Of a stretch of 64,000 nt of DNA, positions 17,765 through 26,106 are shown in pieces (the stretch's first letter is position 1; each line of letters starts with the position of its first letter). The DNA lies in assembly GCF_002078015.1 (NCBI RefSeq), contig NZ_LWBP01000112.1:1-64000 (forward strand), given 5' to 3'. Under the pieces are notes generated by a model. The model did no database searches. It was not told the DNA's origin and saw only the letters and a list, made by a program, of their open reading frames with translations. The DNA is from Niastella populi. Its GTDB lineage: Bacteria; Bacteroidota; Bacteroidia; Chitinophagales; Chitinophagaceae. The position numbers and the translations under genes were made by a program.

Positions 17765-19078
17765 TTAGCTTTCGTCTTCCTCATTATCCTCCATATCCTC
17801 TTTAATATCTTCCGAAGCGGTCACCAGCACTTTATCTATCCGCTGGGCGTCCATATCGATGATCTCGAACTGAAAGCCCTTCCATTCCATGGTGTCGCCG
17901 ATATGCGGAATGCGTTCAAGCTGGTGCAGAATAAAGCCGGCGAGGGTATCGAACTCCTGCTCCACTTCGTTCATCCATTCGGCCTTATAGAAATAGCTCA
18001 GGAAATTATAGAAAGGTATTTGCGCGTCAACGAGGAACGTGCCGTCCTTTCGTTTCACTACCTCGTAATCGTCGTCATCGGGCTGCGGCATTTCGCCCAC
18101 GATGGCCTGTAAAATATCGTTCAGGGTGATCATGCCCTGCAGGCTGCCGTATTCATCTACGATAAAACACGATGTTACCCGTTGTTGTTTAAAGCGTTCG
18201 AGCAGGCGGTATGCCGTAATGTTCTCGGGAACGAACAACGCAGGTTTCATGATGGTTTTGAAGGCGGTAAAATCGTTGGTAACGTATAGATCTTTCAATG
18301 ATACGTTGCCTTTGATATTATCGAGGTCTTTATCGCAAATGGGATAAACCGAGTGTGGTTCCTTAATGATCTTGTCGCGGATGGAAGCTTCGGTATCGTT
18401 GAGGTCGAACCAGATGATATCGCTGCGGTGGGTCATTAACGAGGTAATGTTGCGGTCGCTCAGATGAAAAACCCGCTCAATGATCTCCTGTTCCACTTCT
18501 TCGATGGCGCCCTGTTCGGTGCCTTCGCTTATCATGGCTTTTATCTCTTCTTCCGTAACGTTATTATCGGCCGTTGACCTTATGTTCAGGATCTTCAGGA
18601 ACAGGTTGCTGGTTTTGTTCAGCAACCACACGAAAGGGTGGGTGGCTTTGGAGAAATACAAAACCGGCAATGCAACGATACGCGCTATTTTTTCGGCCTT
18701 TATTAAACCGATGCGTTTGGGGATCAGTTCGCCAAAAACGATAGAAAGGAACGTAACGATAATTACAATGATAGTGGTAGATATCGTTTGCGCATACGAA
18801 CGCACCAAGTCAATTTGTTCAATATAGGGTTCCAGGTATTTGCCAAAACGTTCGCCGGAATACACACCCGTAAGAATGGCTATCAGGGTGATGCCGATCT
18901 GGGCTGCCGATAAAAATATTTCGGGGTTGTTAGCCAGGTCGAGCGCCTTGCGGGCGGTTTCATCGCCTTTATTGGCCAGGTTCTCCAACCTGGATTTTCG
19001 AACCGATACCAGGGCTATTTCAGACATTGTAAATAAACCATTCAATAAGATCAACGCCAGTAAAATAAATAATTCCAT
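17765..19078 (-). CDS. CNNM/CorC-type hemolysin-family membrane protein
   Basis: 437 residues. The N-terminal CNNM (DUF21) domain, about 1-190, has three to four membrane helices and the start ILLNGLFTMSEIALVSVRKSRL. Two CBS domains follow at about 205-330 (SLMTHRSDIIWFDL; CFIVDEYGSLQGMITLNDILQAIVGE, summarised). A CorC_HlyC domain occupies about 345-420. The C-terminus is acidic. Members are implicated in Mg/Co efflux or resistance, and hemolysin is a historical name. It is 21 bases downstream of the PAP2 gene on the same strand. Confidence 0.92.
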   Translation of the reverse strand: MELFILLALILLNGLFTMSEIALVSVRKSRLENLANKGDETARKALDLANNPEIFLSAAQIGITLIAILTGVYSGERFGKYLEPYIEQIDLVRSYAQTISTTIIVIIVTFLSIVFGELIPKRIGLIKAEKIARIVALPVLYFSKATHPFVWLLNKTSNLFLKILNIRSTADNNVTEEEIKAMISEGTEQGAIEEVEQEIIERVFHLSDRNITSLMTHRSDIIWFDLNDTEASIRDKIIKEPHSVYPICDKDLDNIKGNVSLKDLYVTNDFTAFKTIMKPALFVPENITAYRLLERFKQQRVTSCFIVDEYGSLQGMITLNDILQAIVGEMPQPDDDDYEVVKRKDGTFLVDAQIPFYNFLSYFYKAEWMNEVEQEFDTLAGFILHQLERIPHIGDTMEWKGFQFEIIDMDAQRIDKVLVTASEDIKEDMEDNEEDES

Positions 19079-19099
19079 TAGCCGGTTGGTTTGGTTAAA

Positions 19100-19708
19100 C
19101 TAAGATACTGTAAGCATTCCTATTCGCTTATGAAATAGTTTGCTCAGCATAAAACCTATTCCGCAACCCAGGAGCGCTCCGCAAAATACGTCAAAAGGAT
19201 AATGAACCCCTACATAAACCTGCGTATAGGCAATAATAAACGCCCAAACAAAAAAAAGGGATGCCCATTTTCCCATTACCGGCCGTAAAGTGGTGAAAAA
19301 GAACATGGCTTGTGCAAAGTGGGTAGTGGCGTGCGATGAGGTAAAGCTGGAGCTGCGCGGACAATAATTTATAAAAAAGCGCAGTTGCGGCCCCACTATT
19401 TCATCGCGGCAGGGGCGGGTGCGCAGGATGGTTTGTTTTATGAACTGGCTGCTGATGAGGTCGCTCAGGGCGGCGCAAAGAATAACGCCCATCACCCACC
19501 ACCAGCCTTTGATACCGAAATTGCCGGTTACAAACAGCAAAAGGAATAAATACAGGGGGATCCAGAACAGGGTTTCCCGCATAAAGGGTAAAACGGTATC
19601 TAAAAAGCTATTGCCCCAGTCCTGGTTAATATGGGTAATAAGCCAGGAATCGAAGGGTTGAATATGCTCCCAAAATGTTAATAAGCAAAAGGGCAGGTCA
19701 ATAGTCAT
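19100..19708 (-). CDS. PAP2-family membrane phosphatase
   Basis: 202 residues, five to six membrane helices. Motif C1 is KQTILRTRP, C2 is SSSFTSSHATTHFA (family PSGH replaced by SSH) and C3 is TQVYVGVHYPFD. The C3 Arg of the family (SRxxxGxHxxxD) is Gln here, while the catalytic His and the Asp are kept. It probably dephosphorylates undecaprenyl pyrophosphate or a lipid phosphate. The -7 box TATTTTTG ends 5 bases before the ATG. It starts an operon with the CNNM gene. Confidence 0.9.
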   Translation of the reverse strand: MTIDLPFCLLTFWEHIQPFDSWLITHINQDWGNSFLDTVLPFMRETLFWIPLYLFLLLFVTGNFGIKGWWWVMGVILCAALSDLISSQFIKQTILRTRPCRDEIVGPQLRFFINYCPRSSSFTSSHATTHFAQAMFFFTTLRPVMGKWASLFFVWAFIIAYTQVYVGVHYPFDVFCGALLGCGIGFMLSKLFHKRIGMLTVS

Positions 19709-19713
19709 AATTG

Positions 19714-19721
19714 CAAAAATA
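19714..19721 (-). promoter_or_regulatory. -7 box directly before the PAP2 gene
   Basis: TATTTTTG on the minus strand, with only five bases to the ATG. This predicts a leaderless or nearly leaderless mRNA. No clear -33. Confidence 0.4.
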
Positions 19722-19761
19722 AAAAACTATAATTTTAGGTCTTATTTGTATTTAATCACGT

Positions 19762-21735
19762 ATGGCGAAAATTCCTAAACTGATCCGGTGGATTATTTGG
19801 ACGGGCTTGATGTTCCTGGTTTTATTTACAATCATGCGACTGGGATTATTTATTCTTAGTGACCAGCAAAGTTATGGACTTAGCAAGTTGGGTGGTTCTT
19901 TTTTCCTTGGCTTGCGGTACGATTTACGGATGATCTCCTGGTTATTGATCGTAATGCTTGTTTTGGGCAGCATTCCCGTGTTGCACCCGTTTACCGGTAA
20001 ACGGGGTAAAAAGTTCTGGATGCTGTTGCTGGGGGCGGTCGTTTTGTTTGTGCTTTTCTTCTTTTCGGTCGACTTTGCCCATTATGCCTATCTCGAGCAG
20101 CGGCTGAATGCCAGCGTGTTGAATTACCTCGAGGATGCAAAGATCTCTATGGGTATGGTTTGGCAGAGTTACCCCATTATTCGCATGGTGCTGGGGGTAT
20201 TGCTGCTGGCGGCGTTATTAATATGGATCATACACCGCACCCACCGGTGGGTAAGCAAACAGCCCTATACCGGCACCCGGCGCAGCCGCATCATATCTTT
20301 TGCAGTGTGTTTTCTGCTGAGCGGTTTTTTCATCTTTGGCAAGTTCGATCAGTATCCCCTGCGCTGGAGCGATGCTTTTGCGCTGGGCAGCGATTATAAA
20401 GCCTACCTGGCACTGAACCCGTTCGAAAGCTTTTTCAGCACGCTGAAGTTCAGGCACAGCGGGTACGATGAAAAGAAGGTGAAGGCGCTGGCGCCCGTCA
20501 TCGGCAGCTATTTCAATTTTACGCCCAATGATAACCCGTTGAGTTTTGTACGGGTAGTGGAGCCAAAACCCGGTGCGCTCACCACAAAACCCAATGTGGT
20601 GCTGGTCATTTGCGAATCGTTCAGTGCTTATAAAAGCTCGATGTTCGGCAACCCGTTGAATACCACGCCCTTTTTTGATAGTATGTGCCGGCAGGGCATT
20701 TTCTTCGACCGTTGTTTTACGCCTACCTACGGAACGGCGCGGGGCGTTTGGGCCACCATTACCGGTACGCCCGATGTGGAAATGACAAAAACCGCCAGCC
20801 GCAACCCGGCGGCTGTCGATCAGCATACCATTATCAATGACTTCACCGGTTACGAAAAATTCTATTTCCTGGGCGGAAGCACCAGTTGGGCGAATATCAG
20901 GGGCGTGCTTACCAATAACATAGATAACCTGCATTTGTACGAGCAGGAAGATTATAAAGCGGAAAAGATTGACGTATGGGGCATCAGCGATAAGAACCTG
21001 TTCCTCGAAGCGAACAAAGTGCTGGCCCGGCAGCAGAAGCCCTTCTTTGCCATTATTCAAACCGCAGATAACCACCGGCCATATACCATACCGGAGGAAG
21101 ATCTGAAAGAATTCAGTAAGGTGGAGGTGCCGGCCGATTCATTACGCAAGTATGGCTTCGAATCGCTGGCTGAGATGAACGCCTTCCGGTATACCGATTT
21201 TGGTTATAAGAAATTTATGGAAGCGGCGCAGAAAGAAAAGTATTATAACAATACGGTGTTTGTGTTCATTGGCGATCATGGCATTCCGGGTAATGCCGAT
21301 GCATTGTTCCCGAACTCATGGACGGCCCAGCGGCTGACCACCATGCATGTGCCGCTGCTGATCTACGCACCGGGAATGCTGGCGCCGAAACGGGTGAATA
21401 TCCTCAGCTCGCAAACGGATGTGTTGCCCACGATCGCCGGTTTGTGCCATATCAAATACACCAACAGTACGTTGGGAAAAGACCTGCTCGATTCCACTAC
21501 CAAAGGATTTGCATTCATTTTCGATCCGGATAACAGCATGACCGGTGTGGTAAAAGGCGATTATTTGTACCGCAAACAATTGCGCTCGAACAAGGAAGAA
21601 CTGGTTAGCATCGTTAACAACGAACCCGTGCCCAATGACGCGGAACATACCGCTATTGCGCATGAGATGGAAGTGCTCACAGATGCCCTTTTCGAAACAG
21701 CTAAGTTTATGTTGCTTAATAATAAGAAGAAATAA
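19762..21735 (+). CDS. LTA-synthase-like sulfatase-fold phosphotransferase
   Basis: 657 residues. Five membrane helices occupy about 1-190, followed by a large periplasmic alkaline-phosphatase/sulfatase domain. Metal-site residues are in VVLVICESFSAYKSS (Glu), the nucleophile Thr in PTYGTARGVW, and the late FIGDHGIPGN motif. Family members transfer phosphoglycerol, phosphoethanolamine or similar groups onto lipids and glycans. Gram-negative homologues of this size often modify periplasmic glucans or lipid A. The exact substrate cannot be told. It is divergent from the PAP2 gene with 53 bases between. Confidence 0.9.
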   Translation: MAKIPKLIRWIIWTGLMFLVLFTIMRLGLFILSDQQSYGLSKLGGSFFLGLRYDLRMISWLLIVMLVLGSIPVLHPFTGKRGKKFWMLLLGAVVLFVLFFFSVDFAHYAYLEQRLNASVLNYLEDAKISMGMVWQSYPIIRMVLGVLLLAALLIWIIHRTHRWVSKQPYTGTRRSRIISFAVCFLLSGFFIFGKFDQYPLRWSDAFALGSDYKAYLALNPFESFFSTLKFRHSGYDEKKVKALAPVIGSYFNFTPNDNPLSFVRVVEPKPGALTTKPNVVLVICESFSAYKSSMFGNPLNTTPFFDSMCRQGIFFDRCFTPTYGTARGVWATITGTPDVEMTKTASRNPAAVDQHTIINDFTGYEKFYFLGGSTSWANIRGVLTNNIDNLHLYEQEDYKAEKIDVWGISDKNLFLEANKVLARQQKPFFAIIQTADNHRPYTIPEEDLKEFSKVEVPADSLRKYGFESLAEMNAFRYTDFGYKKFMEAAQKEKYYNNTVFVFIGDHGIPGNADALFPNSWTAQRLTTMHVPLLIYAPGMLAPKRVNILSSQTDVLPTIAGLCHIKYTNSTLGKDLLDSTTKGFAFIFDPDNSMTGVVKGDYLYRKQLRSNKEELVSIVNNEPVPNDAEHTAIAHEMEVLTDALFETAKFMLLNNKKK

Positions 21736-21943
21736 TGTGATAATGTGATAATTCGATAATGTAATAATGAAACGGAATGCGATGTGCTAATTAGCTAATG
21801 TGCTGATGTGCTGATGTGCTGATGAAATACAGGAATACAGTGTGCTGGGTAGTTAATGTACAATGCATGAAATTCGGGAGGCTTGATAAAACTCAGACTT
21901 TCCGAATAAAAGAATTATCACATTATCGAATTATCACATTAGC
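21736..21943. repeat. Inverted repeat between convergent genes
   Basis: AATGTGATAATGTGATAATTCGATAATG on the left and TTATCACATTATCGAATTATCACATT on the right (summarised words). Between them are three direct copies of GTGCTGAT at about 21800-21822 and about 60 bases of other sequence. Confidence 0.7.
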
Positions 21944-22685
21944 TGATTTTTTCAGCGATCAAAATCATTCTCGGCGATTGTTTTATATCGTACGAATTAA
22001 GTGAGTAATCGCCGTACACATCCTTCAGCTGCAGCCGGTAAAAGGCAAACATATCGTTGAAATCGCCGAGAGAGAATTTGGCTACTTTCTCGGTGAATTC
22101 AAGCGGCGCTTCAAGGGCTTCGTCTTCTATCTCTATCTTTTTGTAAAAATGGGTTTCGTCGAACCATTTGGTGAGGTAATACGTAACATCATCGATCTGT
22201 TTTTCCTGTTTATGCACCAGGTGGTCTTCGGCATAATGTACATTCAGGTAATCGATCACCACGGTACCATGCGGTTTTACCGCGTTGGCGATAGTACGAA
22301 TAACGTTGTAGTGTTCGCGTTCGGTTCTAAAGTAACCAAAGCTGGTGAAGAGGTTGAAAGCGTAGTCGAAATAATTGATCCAGAAGGGCAGGCGCATATC
22401 ATGTTCGAAAAAATGCAGCTGCCCGTTCTCCTGTGCTTTGGCAATGGCGATGCTGGCCGGCGCCAGGTCTATACCGGTAACATCTAAACCTTTTGTGGCG
22501 AGAAATTTTGAATGGCGGCCGCGGCCGCAGGCGACATCGAGCAGCTTTGCATGTTCGGCCGGCTGCAGTTTGTTGAGCAAATGGGTCATAAACGCAGAAG
22601 CTTCCTGTTCGTCGTGCTCAAAGTATAATTTATGGTAATAGGGTGAATTGAACCACTCCCTGAACCAGTTGCTGCTGTTGAACAT
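21939..22685 (-). CDS. Class I SAM-dependent methyltransferase
   Basis: 248 residues. The AdoMet motif I is KLLDVACGRGRHS (about 57-69), the acidic strand-2 end is VTGIDLAPASIA (about 79-90), and the methyltransferase 25 core follows. The substrate is not evident; small-molecule or ubiquinone-type roles are possible. The C-terminal part contains FYRLQLKDVYGDYSL, typical of a common Bacteroidota family. It has a -7 box TACTTTTG at 22703-22710. Confidence 0.88.
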   Translation of the reverse strand: MFNSSNWFREWFNSPYYHKLYFEHDEQEASAFMTHLLNKLQPAEHAKLLDVACGRGRHSKFLATKGLDVTGIDLAPASIAIAKAQENGQLHFFEHDMRLPFWINYFDYAFNLFTSFGYFRTEREHYNVIRTIANAVKPHGTVVIDYLNVHYAEDHLVHKQEKQIDDVTYYLTKWFDETHFYKKIEIEDEALEAPLEFTEKVAKFSLGDFNDMFAFYRLQLKDVYGDYSLNSYDIKQSPRMILIAEKIS

Positions 22686-22702
22686 GGCTGCCTTATTTGA
22701 GG

Positions 22703-22710
22703 CAAAAGTA
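22703..22710 (-). promoter_or_regulatory. Methyltransferase -7 promoter box
   Basis: TACTTTTG on the minus strand, 17 bases before the ATG. Confidence 0.4.
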
Positions 22711-22717
22711 AGTTAGA

Positions 22718-22846
22718 AATTTTGTGATTTCGGGGTTTTGAGATTTCGGGATTCGGGGATTATGAAATTCATGGGAAACTTCAAAACTGAAGAAATCCCA
22801 AAATCCAAAATCCAATTCCAAAATCACTAAATCAGAAATAACTAAT
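22718..22846. repeat. Inverted repeat in the methyltransferase/glmM divergent spacer
   Basis: Left words GATTTCGGGGTTTTGAGATTTCGGGATT are answered by GAAATCCCAAAATCC and AAAATCACTAAATCAG. The spacer of 339 bases holds this and the two promoter boxes and no gene. Confidence 0.6.
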
Positions 22847-22989
22847 TGATATGCTTTTTTTTATTCATTGTTTTCCACATGCAGGGGATCATATTAAAAT
22901 TGTCGTTATTTTTCACTTACCTTCACTTTTCTGATTCCCGATCCTGTAAAATACCCGAATCTGGTAGCCCCTGCTAACGGCCAAACACT

Positions 22990-22997
22990 TATTTTTG
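22990..22997 (+). promoter_or_regulatory. glmM -7 promoter box
   Basis: TATTTTTG, 27 bases upstream of the GTG start. Confidence 0.45.
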
Positions 22998-23024
22998 TAA
23001 TTATTACTGTTAAACCCTGTTATT

Positions 23025-24404
23025 GTGGCATTGATAAAAAGTATATCAGGTATTCGTGGAACGATCGGAGGTAAAACCGGAGAAAATCTCACTCCCCTTG
23101 ATGTGGTTAAATTTTCCGCTGCCTTTGGTAGTTGGTTGCTTGAAAAAAATTCCGGCAATAAAATAGTTATTGGCCGCGACGGCCGTATCAGCGGCGCTAT
23201 GGTGCAGCAATTAGTAGTGAATACACTTACAGGGCTGGGCATAGATGTGGTCGATATCGGGCTTTCTACCACTCCAACCGTTGAAATGGCGGTGGTTTGG
23301 GAAAATGCTGCCGGTGGTATTATCATTACGGCCAGCCATAATCCCAAAGAATGGAATGCCCTTAAACTGCTTAACGCGCGTGGTGAGTTCATCAGCGGTG
23401 AAGATGGTGCGCAGGTGTTGGAAAAAGCAGGTAAGGAAGAATTCAATTTTGTATCGGTAGATAAGTTAGGCGCCTATACAGTAAACGATACCTACCTGCA
23501 AAAACATATCGATACGATCGTTAACTATCCGCTGGTTGATGTGGAAAGCATTCGCCAGAAGAATTATAAAGTGGTGGTTGATGTGGTGAACTCCACCGGT
23601 GCGCTGGCTATTCCCCCATTGCTTACCGCATTGGGAATAGAAGAAGTGATTGTGCTGAACGAAGAGATCACGGGCAAATTTGCACACAACCCCGAACCAC
23701 TGCCCGAAAACCTTACCGGTTTAAGCGGAGCTGTACGCAAGCATAAAGCCGACCTGGGTATTGCAGTGGATCCCGATGTTGACCGCCTTTGTTTTGTTTG
23801 TGAAGACGGCAGCATGTTCGGTGAGGAATATACCCTGGTAGCGGTTGCCGACTATGTGCTGGGCAAAAAGGTTGGCAATACCGTAAGCAATATGAGCAGC
23901 ACCAAAGCGCTGAAAGAGATCACCCTTAAACATGGCGGCGAGTATTATCCTTCTGCCGTGGGCGAGGTGAATGTGGTTGATAAAATGAAAGCGGTGAATG
24001 CGGTGATCGGCGGCGAAGGCAATGGCGGTATCATTGTACCCGATCTGCATTATGGCCGCGATGCGCTTATTGGCATCGGTTTATTCCTGAGCTCGCTGGC
24101 AACACATAAGAATGGCATCCGTTCTTTCAGAACGCGTTACCCCGATTATTTCATCTCCAAGAATAAAATTGAGCTGCAGAACGGTATAGATGTAAAAGAT
24201 ATTTTCGAGAAGATAAAAACGAAATACAGGAACCAGCCGGTGAATACCGAAGATGGTTTGAAGATCGAGTTCGATAGCGACTGGGTTCATTTACGTACAT
24301 CGAATACTGAGCCTATCATCCGCATTTATGCCGAAAGCAGTTTTGAAACCACCGCCAATAATATTGCATTGCGTTTGATGCATGATATTAAGGAGTTTAT
24401 GTAG
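23025..24404 (+). CDS. glmM: Phosphoglucosamine mutase (phosphohexomutase family)
   Basis: 459 residues from a GTG start, which matches the family N-terminus ALIKSISGIRGTIGG. It interconverts glucosamine-6-P and glucosamine-1-P for UDP-GlcNAc synthesis, via a phosphoserine. The phosphoserine loop is ITASHNPKEWN (Ser104). The Mg-binding loop is DPDVDRL (Asp249, 251, 253). The sugar-specificity loop is GEGNGG, and the phosphate-binding loop is RTSNTEPIIRIYAE near 425. Phosphomannomutase activity cannot be ruled out. Confidence 0.92.
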   Translation: MALIKSISGIRGTIGGKTGENLTPLDVVKFSAAFGSWLLEKNSGNKIVIGRDGRISGAMVQQLVVNTLTGLGIDVVDIGLSTTPTVEMAVVWENAAGGIIITASHNPKEWNALKLLNARGEFISGEDGAQVLEKAGKEEFNFVSVDKLGAYTVNDTYLQKHIDTIVNYPLVDVESIRQKNYKVVVDVVNSTGALAIPPLLTALGIEEVIVLNEEITGKFAHNPEPLPENLTGLSGAVRKHKADLGIAVDPDVDRLCFVCEDGSMFGEEYTLVAVADYVLGKKVGNTVSNMSSTKALKEITLKHGGEYYPSAVGEVNVVDKMKAVNAVIGGEGNGGIIVPDLHYGRDALIGIGLFLSSLATHKNGIRSFRTRYPDYFISKNKIELQNGIDVKDIFEKIKTKYRNQPVNTEDGLKIEFDSDWVHLRTSNTEPIIRIYAESSFETTANNIALRLMHDIKEFM

Positions 24405-24732
24405 CCCGGGCAAAGTAGAAGCGGGAAGGCCTATAGCTGAAGCCGCAGCGCGTAATCGAACGGCAATTTGATTGGTTTAAATAATATAATAAACAGCCTT
24501 CTTTATTAAAAAATATTTGACCATTTAAGCGAATTTTTGAACAATTACCTGTCTGTTGACGTTTTTGATGTGAGGCTTGTAATTCATTGGTATTAAAATA
24601 ACTTTTGAAATATTTTATTCAATTTTGCTCCGCTTTTTAAGCGGAGCTTTTTTTTAGGCCTCGCCAATCCAGCCTCCTCCGACTCCCCCGGTGGGGGAAC
24701 GAAAACGGTGGAGGGGAGTAAAACAGAACTAC
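24405..24732. other. Non-coding spacer with terminator and GC-rich hairpin
   Basis: About 330 bases without a gene. It holds the terminator at 24627-24655 and, near 24676-24710, a GC-rich hairpin-like part (CCTCCTCCGACTCCCCC / GGGGGAAC...GGTGGAGGGG). The unusual distance from glmM to the terminator (220 bases) would allow a small RNA, but I see no recognisable family. Confidence 0.4.
24627..24655 (+). terminator. Rho-independent terminator
   Basis: Stem GCTCCGCTT / AAGCGGAGC, loop TTT, followed by eight T. Confidence 0.85.
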
Positions 24733-25872
24733 ATGTCAAAGCCGGTTAACCGTATTTATTTCGATAATGCTGCAACAACGCCCCTCGACCCGCTGGTGCT
24801 GGAGGCGATGATGCCGTATTTTACCGATAAGTTTGGTAACCCTTCTTCTATATATTCATATGGACGGGAGAGCCGGCTGGCCATCGAGAATGCCCGCAAA
24901 TCGGTAGCGAAGATCCTGAATGCGCATCCGGCCGAGATCTTTTTTACATCGGGCGGAACCGAAAGCTCCAATACGGCCATCAATGCAGCCATAACCGACC
25001 TCGGCTGCAGGCATATCATCACTTCGCCCATTGAACATCACGCTACGTTACATACGGTAGAACATCTAAGCTGTTATGGCGATGTGGAGTTAAGCATGGT
25101 AAAATTACTTCCTGACGGCCATGTTGATCTGGACGACCTTGGGCGCCTGCTGGCAAACAGCAGCGAAAAATGCCTGGTAACCCTTATGCATGCCAATAAT
25201 GAGATCGGCAATATGATCGATCTGCATGCGGTAGGGAACCTGTGTAAAATGTATGGCGCCATCTTTCATTCAGATACCGTGCAAACCGTTGGGCATTTTC
25301 CCTTCGACCTGCGCAATACGCCCGTGCATTTTATTACCGGCGCCGGGCATAAATTTCATGGGCCCAAGGGGGCAGGCATATTATACATCAATGAAAATGT
25401 AAGAATAAAACCATATATCCATGGCGGTGCCCAGGAGCGCAATATGCGTGCGGGAACTGAAAACCTGTATGGAATAGTAGGTTTTGCCAAAGCCCTTGAG
25501 CTGGCCACCGGAGAATACGAAACACAAAGCGCTTATATAAGGGAATTGAAGTTATATATGATGGAGAAGGTAAAGAATGCGGTGCCGGGCATCACCTTCA
25601 ATGGCGATCCGCTGGGCCGCAGCCTGTACACCGTGCTGAGCGTTTCTTTCCCAAAGACCGAAAAGTCGGAGATGATCCTGTTCGCACTCGATATGAACAA
25701 TATTTGCGTGAGCGGCGGCAGCGCCTGTACCAGCGGGGCCGATCAGGGCTCGCATGTTATACGCGCCATCAATAACGATCCAAACCAGGTAACGGTACGT
25801 TTTTCGTTCAGTAAACATAATACCAGAGAAGAAATTGATTTTGTGGTAGAGAAACTGAGGGAGATGATTTAG
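24733..25872 (+). CDS. Cysteine desulfurase (NifS/IscS family)
   Basis: 379 residues from the ATG at 24733. An upstream ATG at 24691 would translate the GC-rich hairpin. It is a PLP enzyme that releases sulfur from cysteine for Fe-S clusters or tRNA thiolation. The start YFDNAATTPLDP is typical. The PLP lysine is Lys207 in GAGHKFHGPKG, and the catalytic Cys332 is in SGGSACTSG. It has the short catalytic loop of the IscS/NifS class rather than SufS. No iscU or sufE is adjacent. Confidence 0.94.
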   Translation: MSKPVNRIYFDNAATTPLDPLVLEAMMPYFTDKFGNPSSIYSYGRESRLAIENARKSVAKILNAHPAEIFFTSGGTESSNTAINAAITDLGCRHIITSPIEHHATLHTVEHLSCYGDVELSMVKLLPDGHVDLDDLGRLLANSSEKCLVTLMHANNEIGNMIDLHAVGNLCKMYGAIFHSDTVQTVGHFPFDLRNTPVHFITGAGHKFHGPKGAGILYINENVRIKPYIHGGAQERNMRAGTENLYGIVGFAKALELATGEYETQSAYIRELKLYMMEKVKNAVPGITFNGDPLGRSLYTVLSVSFPKTEKSEMILFALDMNNICVSGGSACTSGADQGSHVIRAINNDPNQVTVRFSFSKHNTREEIDFVVEKLREMI

Positions 25873-25942
25873 GGTAAGTTGACGAGTTGACGAGTTGACG
25901 AGTTGACTGGTTAACGAGTTGACTGGTTAACGAGTTGACTGG
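25873..25942. repeat. Tandem GTTGACGAGTTGAC words
   Basis: AAGTTGACGAGTTGACGAG is repeated, then GACTGGTTAACGAGTT twice. The 7-base GTTGACGA/GTTGACTG and GTTAACGA steps give a direct-repeat array; it pairs with the complement words near 33930 and 53676 by sequence similarity. Confidence 0.65.
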
Positions 25943-26038
25943 TTTGCAGATTTTAAGTTAAAAGGTTGAAGAGGGAAGGCGGGGAGTTAGTGAAATAGTT
26001 ACAACTGCTGTATGTTTTGTTTTTGCTAAATAAGAATT

Positions 26039-26067
26039 GGTCCCGGTTTTACCGGGATCTTTTTTTG
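26039..26067 (+). terminator. Rho-independent terminator before gluconokinase
   Basis: Stem TCCCGGT / ACCGGGA with a short TTT loop, then seven T. It lies 40 bases upstream of the kinase start, so it either ends the desulfurase transcript or acts as an attenuator. Confidence 0.75.
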
Positions 26068-26106
26068 TATATACAGGTAATGCGAAAATGGGGTAAATTA
26101 CTTCTC

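Noticed and set aside
24405-24626. Small RNA or 6S RNA
   Set aside because: A spacer before a terminator with weak promoter-like words, but no recognisable RNA family or structure.
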